Assembly: GCA_020637815.1 (NCBI GenBank)
Contig: JACKJS010000002.1
Span: 62,001-126,000, forward strand
Direction of reading: 5' to 3'
Source of the DNA: Hyphomicrobiaceae bacterium
GTDB taxonomy: Bacteria > Pseudomonadota > Alphaproteobacteria > Rhizobiales > Methyloligellaceae
Length of the DNA: 64,000 nucleotides
Shown: positions 33,697 to 44,081 of the stretch, in pieces
How positions within the stretch are numbered: position 1 is the first letter of the stretch
How the letters are laid out: every line of letters starts with the position of its first letter
The notes under the pieces: generated by a model
Database searches by the model: none
What the model saw: only the letters and a program-made list of their open reading frames with translations
Told to the model about the DNA's origin: nothing
Made by a program: the position numbers and the translations under genes

Positions 33697-35778
33697 CTAG
33701 GCGACGAGCGCGGTGTCCAAAGCCTTGTCTTCCTCGGAGTTCGTGGCCACTTCGGCTTCCGGTCGACCGTAGTAGTACCCTTGCACCTGATCGCAGCCCC
33801 AGCGCTTCAGCAGGGCTGCCTGATCTTCGGTTTCGACGCCTTCGGCCGTGATCGTCACGTGCAGCGACTGACCCAGGCCGACGATACTCGACACGATGGC
33901 GCTTGTTTGCGGGTTGGTTCCGAGCGTGTCGATGAAGGAACGATCGATCTTGATCTTCTTCACTGGGAATCGGGTCAAGTAGGACAGGCTCGAATAGCCG
34001 GTGCCGAAATCGTCCATGGCGATGGATACGCCAAGCTGATCCAGCTTGGTCAGGGTTTCGATCACGGACTCGGTGTTCTGAAGTATCGTGCCTTCCGTGA
34101 TCTCGAGTTCGAGGCGTCGAGGTTCGAGGCCGGTCTCGGCGAGCACGCGCCGTACGAGGTTGAAGACATCCTGAGTCTTGAATTGGGCAGACGAAAGGTT
34201 GACGGCGAGCCGAATCTCCGGCGGCCAGCTCAATGCATAGGTGCAGGCGGTCGTCAAAACCCATTCGCTCAGAGGCACGATCAGACCCGTCTCCTCGGCG
34301 ATCGGCAGGAACGTCGACGGTAGAATTTCACCCTCGGTGGGATGCCACCAGCGTACCAAGGCCTCGTAACCGGACAGGCCGCCGTCGGCGAGGCCGAATT
34401 GGGGCTGATAGTCGAGATAGAGCTGATTCTTGCGGATGGCGTTGCGTAGGTCGGTCTCCAGGCGACGGCGCTTTTGAAGAGCGGCGTCCATGGCGGGCTC
34501 GAAGAACCGGAATGTGCTGCGTCCGTCTTGCTTGGCGCGATAGAGCGCAAGGTCCGCGTGCTTCATGAGAACGTCGCTCGGCTGGCCGCAGAGCGGGCCG
34601 AGCGCGATCCCGACACTCGCCGACGTCGTGACCTCGTGACCGTTCACGTTGTACGGCGTGCTGAGCGCCGTGCAAATGCGGCGGGCCAGACGCATGGCGT
34701 CTTCGGGCGCGGCGATATTTTCGGCGACCACGGCGAACTCGTCCCCGCCCATACGGCCCACGACATCGCTGTCTCGAACGTTTTCCTTCAACCGTGCCGC
34801 GACCTCCTCGAGGAGAGCGTCGCCGGTGGCGTGGCCAAGTGTATCGTTCACGTGTTTGAAGCGGTCCAGATCGAGACCGAAGACGGCCATCGTGGTGTCA
34901 TGCCGGCGCGCGCGCGCGAGTGCGTGTTCGAGATGCTGGTGAAACTGCAGACGATTCGGCAGACCCGTGAGCGAATCGTGCATGGCGAGATAGCGAATCT
35001 TGTCCTCGGCCTGCCAGCGCTCGCGGATGCGCCGCGAGGCGATGGCAGCCGGAACCGTGAAGCCCATGATGATGAGAAGGCAGGTCGTCACCGTTACGAC
35101 GGCGAGCGCGAGATTGGTCAGCCAAGCCGCCGCACTCTGATCGACATCGAATGCGTAAACGCGCGCAACCTTGCCATCCCGGGTTATCGGGACGAACGCC
35201 AAGCTCTTGCGTCCTTCGCCGGGCAAGGCGGCAACCGTGACTTGCTGCTGGGTTACCGCTTCGGCAAAGGCGCTTTTGGCGCTTTGCGGGCCTAGAATGC
35301 GGGATACGATATCGGGCGTGAATCCGCGGCCCGCGGCGAGGAGCTGGCCGCTGGGATCGAGAACGGCGAAGCCGCCCATCCTGCTCACGTGTTCGTCGCC
35401 GGAGCCGCCAGGAATCGTCGCGGCCAGGCCTTCCGTCAGCCAGTTCAGCCGGTTCGCGAGGGCCTGGCGATTGCCGCTGGAGGAGGCTTTGGCGTCGGTC
35501 GGCGGGTCCGTCGCCACGTCACCGAATTGCTTTTGTAGGATTGTGGGCTCCAGCAAATGAATGCCGCCGCTGACGGATCCCTCTGCCGCATTGCTCAGAA
35601 CCCGGCGCAGGTTCTTGTCGGTCTCGACGCTCCAGACTTGCGCGGCATTGCCAGCTTCAACTTCGAGAGCGTAGTTGATGGTGGATCGGCCTGACAGAAC
35701 GGCGGCAACCACAGTGAACAAGCCCAAGACCACCAAACCGAGCATGACCCAGCGGTCACGCGTGTCGAACTCTGACAT
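33697..35778 (-). CDS. Membrane GGDEF-EAL protein (c-di-GMP turnover)
   Basis: The 693-residue protein has TM helices at about 12-30 and 219-245 flanking a periplasmic sensor (31-210), then GGDEF (about 262-430) and EAL (about 440-690) domains. The catalytic GGDEF box is at 344-348, with an RxxD I-site (Arg335-Asp338). The EAL domain has its signature at 472-474, NLSSAQF, the ELEITEGT glutamates, DDFGTGYSS, KIDRSF and EGVET, so both activities look possible. Which one dominates cannot be decided from sequence. It has no obvious operon partner. Confidence 0.92.
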   Translation of the reverse strand: MSEFDTRDRWVMLGLVVLGLFTVVAAVLSGRSTINYALEVEAGNAAQVWSVETDKNLRRVLSNAAEGSVSGGIHLLEPTILQKQFGDVATDPPTDAKASSSGNRQALANRLNWLTEGLAATIPGGSGDEHVSRMGGFAVLDPSGQLLAAGRGFTPDIVSRILGPQSAKSAFAEAVTQQQVTVAALPGEGRKSLAFVPITRDGKVARVYAFDVDQSAAAWLTNLALAVVTVTTCLLIIMGFTVPAAIASRRIRERWQAEDKIRYLAMHDSLTGLPNRLQFHQHLEHALARARRHDTTMAVFGLDLDRFKHVNDTLGHATGDALLEEVAARLKENVRDSDVVGRMGGDEFAVVAENIAAPEDAMRLARRICTALSTPYNVNGHEVTTSASVGIALGPLCGQPSDVLMKHADLALYRAKQDGRSTFRFFEPAMDAALQKRRRLETDLRNAIRKNQLYLDYQPQFGLADGGLSGYEALVRWWHPTEGEILPSTFLPIAEETGLIVPLSEWVLTTACTYALSWPPEIRLAVNLSSAQFKTQDVFNLVRRVLAETGLEPRRLELEITEGTILQNTESVIETLTKLDQLGVSIAMDDFGTGYSSLSYLTRFPVKKIKIDRSFIDTLGTNPQTSAIVSSIVGLGQSLHVTITAEGVETEDQAALLKRWGCDQVQGYYYGRPEAEVATNSEEDKALDTALVA

Positions 35779-35885
35779 CTATTCCGTTCCTACCGTCTCC
35801 TCGCCAACGGACTACGATAGGCGGTAGGTCGTTAAGGCCGCCCGAATGCATAGGGTTAATTGGTACTAAATCTGTCCGAATCCGG

Positions 35886-36392
35886 TCAGCGCCACGCAAA
35901 TGCGATCTTGCGCAAGCCCGTTTCATCAAAGCGCTCGAGGCCTTCGGCGATGGGCTTCCCGCCCAGACGGAGATAGAAGTCGCAAGCGGTCTCGTTGTCG
36001 GCGAGGGCCCAGACCAACAGCCCGTTCAAGCGCATTTCGCGAAGCTTCTGCCGGGCGCCGTTGAAGAGCTTGGAGCCAAGTCCAAGCCCTTGATAAGTGG
36101 GATGAAGATAGAGTTCGAAGATCTCGCCCGCGAAAGGGCCGCGGCCTATGCGGGAACGGCCGAACGTCACATATCCCGCAACCTCGCCGCCAAAGTCGAG
36201 AACAAGAACGGAAGCCCGCCGCTGCAAGACCTGATCCCACCAGCGCGGGCCATGACGCGCGATCATGCGTTCCAGATGCAGATGAGGGATGATGCCCTGA
36301 TAAGCGCCCCGCCACGCTTCCTCGTAAGTGTTTGCGAGAGCGTTCGCGTCTTTTGGCCGTGCCGGCCTCACATGAGCGACATCGACGGACAT
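35886..36392 (-). CDS. GNAT family N-acetyltransferase
   Basis: The 168-residue protein has an acetyl-CoA binding motif A typical of GNAT enzymes (LHPTYQGLGLGSKLF near 112-126) with the upstream VLDFGGEVAGYVTFG strand. C-terminal LGGKPIAEGLERF is the usual last strand region. Substrate unknown. It is a single gene with normal length for the group. Confidence 0.87.
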   Translation of the reverse strand: MSVDVAHVRPARPKDANALANTYEEAWRGAYQGIIPHLHLERMIARHGPRWWDQVLQRRASVLVLDFGGEVAGYVTFGRSRIGRGPFAGEIFELYLHPTYQGLGLGSKLFNGARQKLREMRLNGLLVWALADNETACDFYLRLGGKPIAEGLERFDETGLRKIAFAWR

Positions 36393-36473
36393 AGGAAAAG
36401 CCTAAACTAGTTTGCCTCGGCCGGGCAAAGACCTCGTTTGCATTATCCCATGTTTCGAGGCAGCGAGCCCATG

Positions 36474-36504
36474 AAAAAGGGGCAGACCGCAACCGGCCTG
36501 CCCC
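36474..36504 (-). terminator. Rho-independent terminator (minus strand)
   Basis: Read on the minus strand, a 7-bp stem (GGGGCAG/CTGCCCC, 36479-36485 with 36498-36504) is directly followed by a T-run (five A's on the plus strand, 36474-36478). It lies 34 bp beyond the stop of the small exported acidic protein and is well placed to end that transcript. Confidence 0.75.
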
Positions 36505-36537
36505 GCCACTCTGGCACCGGCGCGAACGCCGACTTGC

Positions 36538-36807
36538 CTAGTAGGCTGACATCACGATCACCTTGCCGTCCTTGTCGAGTTTGATGTCCATGACGCCGGC
36601 CTTGCACTTGGCGTCTTCAATCTCGATGGTCCCGTTGTCCTCGACTTCGATGTCCTCGTAGCCCTCGCAGTTCAACGTGCTCAGGACTTCTTCGACCTTC
36701 TCCACGACGCCCGCCGGAAGGTCCTTGTCGTCGTCATCGTCGTCGGCATAGGCGAAGGTCGTCGCCGCGAGCGCCAAGGCGGCGGCGAGGGAAACAGTTT
36801 TGATCAT
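36538..36807 (-). CDS. Small acidic exported protein (PepSY-like)
   Basis: The 89-residue product has a signal peptide (AALALAATTFAYA, cleavage about residue 21) followed by six consecutive aspartates, then a small alpha/beta fold, VEKVEEVLSTLNCEGYEDIEVEDN, and KAGVMDIKLDKDGKVIVMS, resembling a PepSY domain. Two cysteines might pair. The acid run suggests metal binding, which is only inferred. It is a single unit ended by a good terminator. Confidence 0.68.
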   Translation of the reverse strand: MIKTVSLAAALALAATTFAYADDDDDDKDLPAGVVEKVEEVLSTLNCEGYEDIEVEDNGTIEIEDAKCKAGVMDIKLDKDGKVIVMSAY

Positions 36808-36990
36808 CGGAAGACACTCCTGGTTTGGTCAGATGCGCGAGGTTGGCCCGCCTACCGGTCGTTAAGGCGAGCTTGCGCGTGCCACAGTGCCAGAGCCCGT
36901 GCGGCAAGTAGTGCCAGGATTTCCGAGCAGAAAGCCCCGAAGTTCTCGGGAATATCTTGCAGTTCAAGGTTCCGCGTGTGCCAGCGCCGC

Positions 36991-38820
36991 TCAGGCTGCG
37001 TTTTCCGCTTCGCGCTGGCGCACGGCCTTTTTGCGCTCGTTTGGATCGAGGTGGCGCTTGCGCAGGCGGATCGACTCGGGCGTGACCTCAACCAGCTCGT
37101 CCTCCTCGATGTAGGACAGCGCCTTTTCCAAGACCATGCGGATGGGCGGCGTGAGGCGCACCGCCTCGTCCTTCGACGTGGTGCGAATATTGGTCAGCTT
37201 CTTGCCCTTCAGCACATTGACCTCGAGGTCGTTGCCGCGGGTGTGCTCGCCGACGATCATGCCTTGATATACCCGTGCTCCCGGTTCGATCATCATCGGT
37301 CCACGGTCCTCCAGGTTCCAGAGGGCGTAGGCGACGGCCTCGCCCTGGTCCGTCGAGATCAAGACGCCGTTGCGCCGGCCTTGGATGAGCCCTTTGTGCG
37401 GCGCGTAGCCATGGAAGAGGCGATTGATGATTCCCGTACCACGCGTGTCGGTCAGCAGCTCGCCCTGATATCCGATCAGACCGCGTGTGGGAGCGTGGAA
37501 GATGAGGCGTACGCGCCCGCCGCCCGACGGCCTCATCTCGATGAGGTCCGCCTTGCGTTCCGACAGCTTCTGAACGACGGCGCCTTGGTGCTCTTCGTCG
37601 AGGTCGATGACGACCTCTTCGATGGGCTCCAGAAGCTGCCCGGCCTCGTTGCGCTGCATCAGAACGCTCGGCCGCGAAACGGAGAGCTCGAATCCCTCGC
37701 GGCGCATGGTTTCGATCAAGATTCCGAGTTGCAACTCGCCGCGCCCGGCGACGATCATCGAATCGCGTTCGTCGGATTCGTTGACCTTTAGCGCGACGTT
37801 TCCTTCCGCTTCTTGCAGGAGCCTGTCGCGGATCATCCGTCCCGTGACCTTGGTGCCTTCCGTGCCCGCCAGCGGGGAGTCGTTGACGCGGAACGTCATG
37901 GACAGCGTTGGCGGATCGATGGGCTGGGCGGGAAGCGGCGCCTCGACCGATGATGCGCAGATCGTATGCGCGACCGTCGCGTTGGGCAGACCCGCGATCG
38001 AGACAATGTCGCCGGCACTGGCCTCGTCCAACGCCGCGCGCTCAAGCCCTCGGAAGGCGAGCACTTTGGAGACGCGGCCCTGCTCGACCAGATTTCCCTC
38101 GTGGTCCAGCACTTTAACCATCTCATTCGGCTTGATCGCACCGGACGTGATGCGCCCCGTGACGATACGGCCGAGATAGGGATTGGCTTCGAGAATGGTC
38201 CCGAGCATCCGGAAGGGGCCGTCCTCGACCTTTGGCGGGGCGACATGGCGCAGCACCAACTCGAAGAGGGGCGTCATGCCCTGATCCTTGGGGCCGTCAG
38301 GGCTCGCGGCCATCCAGCCTTCCTTGGCTGAGCCGTACAGAACGGGGAAGTCGAGCTGCTCGTCGTTCGCATCGAGCGCGGCGAACAAATCGAAGATCTC
38401 GTTCAAGACGTCGTCGGGCCGCGCATCGGGTCTATCGACCTTGTTGACGACGACAATGGGCTTGAGGCCCATCTTCAGGGCCTTGGACACGACGAATTTC
38501 GTTTGCGGCAGCGGGCCCTCGGCCGCGTCCACCAAGACCAGCGCGCCGTCGACCATGTTGAGGATGCGCTCGACCTCGCCGCCGAAATCCGCGTGGCCCG
38601 GCGTGTCGACCACGTTGATGCGTGTGTCGTTCCAGACGATCGACGTCGCCTTCGCGAGGATGGTGATCCCGCGCTCGCGCTCCAGGTCGTTTGAATCCAT
38701 GGCCCGTTCGTCCACGCGCTGATTGTCGCGAACGGCGCCGGATTGCTGTAGGAGCCGGTCTACCAGGGTCGTCTTGCCATGATCGACATGCGCGATGATG
38801 GCGATGTTGCGTAGCTTCAT
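36991..38820 (-). CDS. typA: Ribosome-associated translational GTPase TypA/BipA
   Basis: EF-G-like GTPase acting on ribosomes under stress and in ribosome assembly. The 609-residue product has G1 AHVDHGKT at 10-17, DTPGHADFGGEVER (G3), NKVDRPDARPD (G4), beta-barrel domain II, and the C-terminal LIFHAPTRGLIGYQGELLTDTRG motif characteristic of the BipA C-terminal domain. Starting at ATG 38820 keeps the family-like N-terminus. Confidence 0.96.
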   Translation of the reverse strand: MKLRNIAIIAHVDHGKTTLVDRLLQQSGAVRDNQRVDERAMDSNDLERERGITILAKATSIVWNDTRINVVDTPGHADFGGEVERILNMVDGALVLVDAAEGPLPQTKFVVSKALKMGLKPIVVVNKVDRPDARPDDVLNEIFDLFAALDANDEQLDFPVLYGSAKEGWMAASPDGPKDQGMTPLFELVLRHVAPPKVEDGPFRMLGTILEANPYLGRIVTGRITSGAIKPNEMVKVLDHEGNLVEQGRVSKVLAFRGLERAALDEASAGDIVSIAGLPNATVAHTICASSVEAPLPAQPIDPPTLSMTFRVNDSPLAGTEGTKVTGRMIRDRLLQEAEGNVALKVNESDERDSMIVAGRGELQLGILIETMRREGFELSVSRPSVLMQRNEAGQLLEPIEEVVIDLDEEHQGAVVQKLSERKADLIEMRPSGGGRVRLIFHAPTRGLIGYQGELLTDTRGTGIINRLFHGYAPHKGLIQGRRNGVLISTDQGEAVAYALWNLEDRGPMMIEPGARVYQGMIVGEHTRGNDLEVNVLKGKKLTNIRTTSKDEAVRLTPPIRMVLEKALSYIEEDELVEVTPESIRLRKRHLDPNERKKAVRQREAENAA

Positions 38821-39028
38821 GTTCGGAGTGGTCTTTCGGCCGGTCGTGGGCACATGTGCCGACGGGCTGTTGTTGCGGCGCAATATAGGGATTTTCGCGC
38901 CAATCGCAACGGCGCCGTGGTTATGGGTTCATGGGGCCGTCGCGGGGTGAGGATATTCGTTGCACGGGCGGGCGGGCGTGCCGCAAACTTCCGCCGCGCA
39001 AATCTTCGAAGCCATCAAGGTCTCAGCC

Positions 39029-40111
39029 ATGAGCGAAACGCCCCAACCGCCTTACGGGCCGACACCCGCCGCCCTGTCCGGGTCCGAACTGCCGTCCTTC
39101 CGCTATGCCTTGGGTCAAGCGCCGGCGAAACAGTTTGCGGGCGGCACGGCGAAGGAGGCGAATGCCAGCCAGTTCCCGGTGTCCGAGGCGCTTGCCGGGG
39201 TCTACATGACGCTCGAGCCGGGCGCGGTGCGCGAGCTTCATTGGCACGCCAACGCCGCCGAGTGGGCCTACATGATCGAGGGCCACGCCCGCGTCACCAC
39301 GATCGATCCCGACAACCAAAGCGAGGTCGTCGATTTCGGCCCCGGCGATGTCTGGTATTTTCCGCGCGGCCACGGCCATTCGATCCAGGGGCTTGCTGGC
39401 GGGTGCACCTTTATCTTGGTGTTCGACAACGGCTATTTCTCCGAATTCGGCACGTTCTCCATCACCGATTGGCTGGGGCATACGCCCCATGCCGTGCTTG
39501 CCAAGAATTTTGGCCTGCCGGAATCGGCCTTCGCGAATTTTCCCGACCACGAAGTCTACATCGCCAAAGGGCCCGTCCCGCCGCCGCTCGCGGCCGATCC
39601 AGAGCCGGGCTCGCTCAACGCACCGCCGTTGACGCACCGCTATCGCCTGTTGGCCCAGGCCCCGGAGCCGTTTCCCGGCGGCGAGATGCGGATCGCCTCG
39701 GAGGTGGAGTTTCCGATCTCGAGTACGATGACGGGCGCGCTTCTCACCATCGCGCCGGGCGGCATGCGCGAGCTGCACTGGCATCCCAACGCTGTGGAGT
39801 GGCAGTATTATCTCACCGGCACAGGCAGTATGACCGTGTTCGGCTCGGGCGGCCGGGCGCGGACCGATGCGTTCGCGGCGGGCGACGTAGGGTACGTGCC
39901 GCAGGGCTTCGGCCACTACATCGAAAACACGGGCGACGAGGACCTTGAGCTTCTCGTCGTGCTCAACAACGGTACCTACGAATCGGTTTCCATCACCGCC
40001 TGGATGGCGGGAACGCCCGACCTCTTACTCGCCACGAATTTCGGCGTGAAGGAAAGCGTGTTCGAAGAAATGCCGGGCGATGCGGTCATCATGCCGGAAG
40101 AGGAGCAGTAG
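39029..40111 (+). CDS. Bicupin oxalate decarboxylase-like protein
   Basis: Both cupin domains keep metal-binding residues of the OxdC family: H71, H73, E78 and H117 in domain 1; H250, H252, E257 and H296 in domain 2. GAVRELHWHANAAEWAYMI and GGMRELHWHPNAVEWQYYL align. The active-site lid, SENST in Bacillus OxdC, reads SEFGT (138-142): the catalytic glutamate (E139) is kept but the lid differs, so decarboxylase, oxidase or another oxalate-like activity is open. No signal peptide, 360 residues; start at 39029 chosen. Confidence 0.86.
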   Translation: MSETPQPPYGPTPAALSGSELPSFRYALGQAPAKQFAGGTAKEANASQFPVSEALAGVYMTLEPGAVRELHWHANAAEWAYMIEGHARVTTIDPDNQSEVVDFGPGDVWYFPRGHGHSIQGLAGGCTFILVFDNGYFSEFGTFSITDWLGHTPHAVLAKNFGLPESAFANFPDHEVYIAKGPVPPPLAADPEPGSLNAPPLTHRYRLLAQAPEPFPGGEMRIASEVEFPISSTMTGALLTIAPGGMRELHWHPNAVEWQYYLTGTGSMTVFGSGGRARTDAFAAGDVGYVPQGFGHYIENTGDEDLELLVVLNNGTYESVSITAWMAGTPDLLLATNFGVKESVFEEMPGDAVIMPEEEQ

Positions 40112-40557
40112 CCCTCACCGAAGCTTGCCGCGCGACAGACACCACGCTGCTGACGCCATTCGCGGAAGTGACCTACACGGACGCGCGGCTCAATGGCTAT
40201 CGCGAGACCGGCGGACCGTTCCCCACCACGTTCCAGGATATCAGCACCAACACGACCGTGGGCCGTATCGGCATCTTGGAAGAGACGGATCTGACCGACT
40301 CGATCCGGCTGTTCACGTCGCTGGCCTGGGCGCAAGTGCTCGACCGGGACGACCCGGTGGTCCGGGGCGCCGTGCTCGACATCTTCGAGCTGTCCACGGA
40401 CACCGCGGGCACTCTCGACGGCTGGGCCGAGATCATGGCCGGCGCGCGCTACCAGCTGAACGAGAAGGGTGTGTTCTCGGTATCCGGCAACGTCGCCACC
40501 GAGTTCGACGAGTACTTCACGCTCGGTGGCCGCGTCGGCTACAGCCAAACCTTCTAG
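40112..40557 (+). pseudogene. Remnant of autotransporter beta-domain C-terminus
   Basis: The frame after the bicupin stop codes for TTLLTPFAEVTYTDARLNGY, AEIMAGARYQLNEKG and a C-terminal GGRVGYSQTF ending in phenylalanine, which are typical of the last strands of a type V autotransporter barrel. Only about 140 residues are present, without a passenger, signal peptide or convincing start (the first candidate is GTG at 40168). The junction with the bicupin stop suggests a deletion that fused the ends of two genes. A genuine short gene is less likely. Confidence 0.65.
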
Positions 40558-40570
40558 AGCGCAGCAGACG

Positions 40571-41641
40571 CTACGCTCTCGCCAGTGCGGCGCGGGCGTC
40601 GTGGGCGAGCCAGCGCGTCAAAGCACTGGCGCTCATCGCGCCCGGCAGCTTCGCTGCTTGGCCGGACCAGAGCGGGGAGAAGTCGCTCGAGCCGTCCGCT
40701 TCCGCCTTGGTTCGCAGCGGTGCGATCGCCGGACGCGCGCGCGGGAAGCGCGGCGCGGCTGCGTTCATCGGCCCTTGCTCGCGCATGAAGCGATTGACGA
40801 CGCCCCGGGCGGGGCGGCCCGTGAGCACATTGGTGATGGCGGTCTCGCGTCCAGGATCGGCAAGGGCCGCGCGGTGGAGCGGCGGCGTCCAGGCCTCGTC
40901 CGTCAGCAGGTAAGCCGTGCCGACTTGCACGGCGCCCGCACCCAGGGCGAAGCAGGCCGCGATGGCCGGGCCGTCGGCGATGCCGCCCGCGGCGATCACC
41001 GGCACGTCGAGTGTTGCGCAGATGCTGCGAACCAGTGCGAAGGTCCCGACCTGAGAGCTGACCTCGGTTTCGAGAAACATGCCGCGATGGCCTCCGGCCT
41101 CCGCGCCTTGCGCGATGATCGCATCGACCCCCTTGGCGGCCAGATACTGCGCTTCCCGGAGCGACGTTGCCGAGCACAGAACCTTGCATCCGGCGCTTTT
41201 GACCCGGGACAGAAGCGGTTCGGGCGGAACGCCGAAGTGAAAGCTCACGATTTCCGGTTTGACGGATTCAATCACGGCACATTCGTCTTCCCCGAACGGC
41301 GCGTGCCCGGCCGGGAGCGGCAAGTTCGGAGGATTGACGCCGGCGTCATCGAAATACGGACGGAGATGGTCTAGCCACGCCCTGTCGCGGTCCGGATCGT
41401 CGGGTTCGGGTGTGTGACAGAAGAAATTTGTATTCAGCGGCGCCTTGGTTTTGGCGCGAAATTCGGCGATGCCCGCCGCGATCTCCTCAGGTCCCAAAAC
41501 CGCGCAGGGCAGCGCACCCAAACCGCCGGCCTCGGCGACGCCGAGAGCCACCTCGATCCCTGTCGAGTTCGCCATGGGCGCTTGGACTATCGGGATGTCG
41601 ATACCGAACAGGTCGAGAAGCCGTCGGTTGGGCCAGGTCAT
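40571..41641 (-). CDS. Nitronate monooxygenase-like flavoprotein
   Basis: The 356-residue TIM-barrel protein is in the nitronate monooxygenase/2-nitropropane dioxygenase family: VQAPMANSTGIEVALGVAEAGGLGAL, VDAIIAQGAEAGGHRG and PVIAAGGIADGPAIAACFALGAGAVQVGTAY bind FMN. The catalytic His is in the QGAEAGGHRG motif. Physiological role (detoxifying nitronates) is inferred from the family. Located between argG and the autotransporter relic. Confidence 0.88.
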   Translation of the reverse strand: MTWPNRRLLDLFGIDIPIVQAPMANSTGIEVALGVAEAGGLGALPCAVLGPEEIAAGIAEFRAKTKAPLNTNFFCHTPEPDDPDRDRAWLDHLRPYFDDAGVNPPNLPLPAGHAPFGEDECAVIESVKPEIVSFHFGVPPEPLLSRVKSAGCKVLCSATSLREAQYLAAKGVDAIIAQGAEAGGHRGMFLETEVSSQVGTFALVRSICATLDVPVIAAGGIADGPAIAACFALGAGAVQVGTAYLLTDEAWTPPLHRAALADPGRETAITNVLTGRPARGVVNRFMREQGPMNAAAPRFPRARPAIAPLRTKAEADGSSDFSPLWSGQAAKLPGAMSASALTRWLAHDARAALARA

Positions 41642-41679
41642 GATGTCCTCATTGTGCAGCCAGTGCGAAAGTTTAGCCG

Positions 41680-42888
<1,209 letters not shown>

Positions 42889-43028
42889 TCGATGTCCTGG
42901 TAAGTCGCCGGCGCGGCGCGCGAGTTGATTTCGCAGGGACTATAGGCGCGCAAAGCCGGTGCGCAAGAGGCCGCCGTTGTCCATCACGGTGCCGGGACGA
43001 CCGGCCCAAAGCGGAGCCACGAAAATCC

Positions 43029-43853
43029 TTAGTCGGGTCCGGAGCGCCGTTGCAGCGCTTCGCCCGAGTGACGCAGCGCAGCGCCGAGGCGGGCAAGCCC
43101 CGTTCCGATTCCCCCGAGAACGAATGCGAGGCCCCGATGGATCGTGAACGCGAAGCGTTCGATCTGCAGCTCGAGCCGCGCATCGTTCCGGCGGCTCGGC
43201 GCGAGCAGCAGGGCGTAGAACAGCAGCGTCGTGACGATTGTGAAGACGCCGGCGAACAGCACGTCGCTCAGGAAATGACGTCCAAAGGCGACACGCAGTC
43301 CCCCGACCGAGGCGCCATAAAGCACGGCAGCGCCCATGGCGAAGGGCCGGGCAGGCGGTGGCGCAAGCATGGCCGGAGCCACGGTCCAAAAGGCGAGGCT
43401 CCCTTCGCCGGACACGAACGAACAGTTGCGCTCGCAGGCTCCGCCCGGACGCCACCACGGCTCGAAACCGGCCTTTCCGCCGAATTCCTCGACTTGGTTA
43501 GGGCGCGGCCGGCCCCAATTGTCTTTCAGCACGAGATTGGTGAGAACACCCGGACCGGCGATGAACGAACCGACGAGGAACAACGCCACGGACGGCGCGA
43601 TGATCATCTTTGTGCGCGGAAAGACGAGCTTGCGGATGAGCACGAACACCGACGGGGCGACCAGCAGATAGGGCACCCAATAGGCGAGATTCCGAACGGT
43701 GTTCCACGACTCGTCGCGGGAGATTGGAAACTTGGATGTCTTGCCGTCGAAAAACAGCGCCGCGACCTTGAGGTCGATCTCCGGAAAGAGGGCGAAGACC
43801 AACCCCAAAAAAAGTCCGAGTGCCAGAGTTGCGAACAGCCAACGCCGCGCCAC
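43029..43853 (-). CDS. PAP2 superfamily membrane phosphatase
   Basis: The 274-residue protein has about six membrane helices and the tripartite phosphatase motif: KDNWGRPRP (C1), CSFVSGEGS (C2, a variant with Glu in place of the usual His) and GGLRVAFGRHFLSDV (C3 with Arg and nucleophilic His). LpxE/LpxF-like lipid A phosphatases or undecaprenyl-PP phosphatases have such motifs; the substrate is undetermined. A hairpin (43878-43904) lies just upstream. Confidence 0.82.
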   Translation of the reverse strand: MARRWLFATLALGLFLGLVFALFPEIDLKVAALFFDGKTSKFPISRDESWNTVRNLAYWVPYLLVAPSVFVLIRKLVFPRTKMIIAPSVALFLVGSFIAGPGVLTNLVLKDNWGRPRPNQVEEFGGKAGFEPWWRPGGACERNCSFVSGEGSLAFWTVAPAMLAPPPARPFAMGAAVLYGASVGGLRVAFGRHFLSDVLFAGVFTIVTTLLFYALLLAPSRRNDARLELQIERFAFTIHRGLAFVLGGIGTGLARLGAALRHSGEALQRRSGPD

Positions 43854-43877
43854 GCGTGTCTCCTAAAAGCCGGGTGC

Positions 43878-43904
43878 GTGCCGGGACACTGTTCTGTCCG
43901 GCAC
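43878..43904. other. Hairpin upstream of PAP2 phosphatase gene
   Basis: GTGCCGGGAC (43878-43887) pairs with GTCCGGCAC (43896-43904) with one bulged G and an eight-base loop. It lies 25 bp before the PAP2 start, hence in its probable 5' untranslated region. Function unknown. Confidence 0.35.
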
Positions 43905-44081
43905 AGTTCGTATGACCGAAATCAAGGCTTTATGGCGCAGCGCGCTCACAATGCCAATAACGGCCTTCGCAGTGAACCGAGTCCTCCGGCGAATGACGTT
44001 TTTATGATTGTTGCGTAGGGGCTTGGAACCGCGGAGACTGGCGTTGAGTTGATTCTTCGGAAAGCCCGAAGGAGTACGCCG

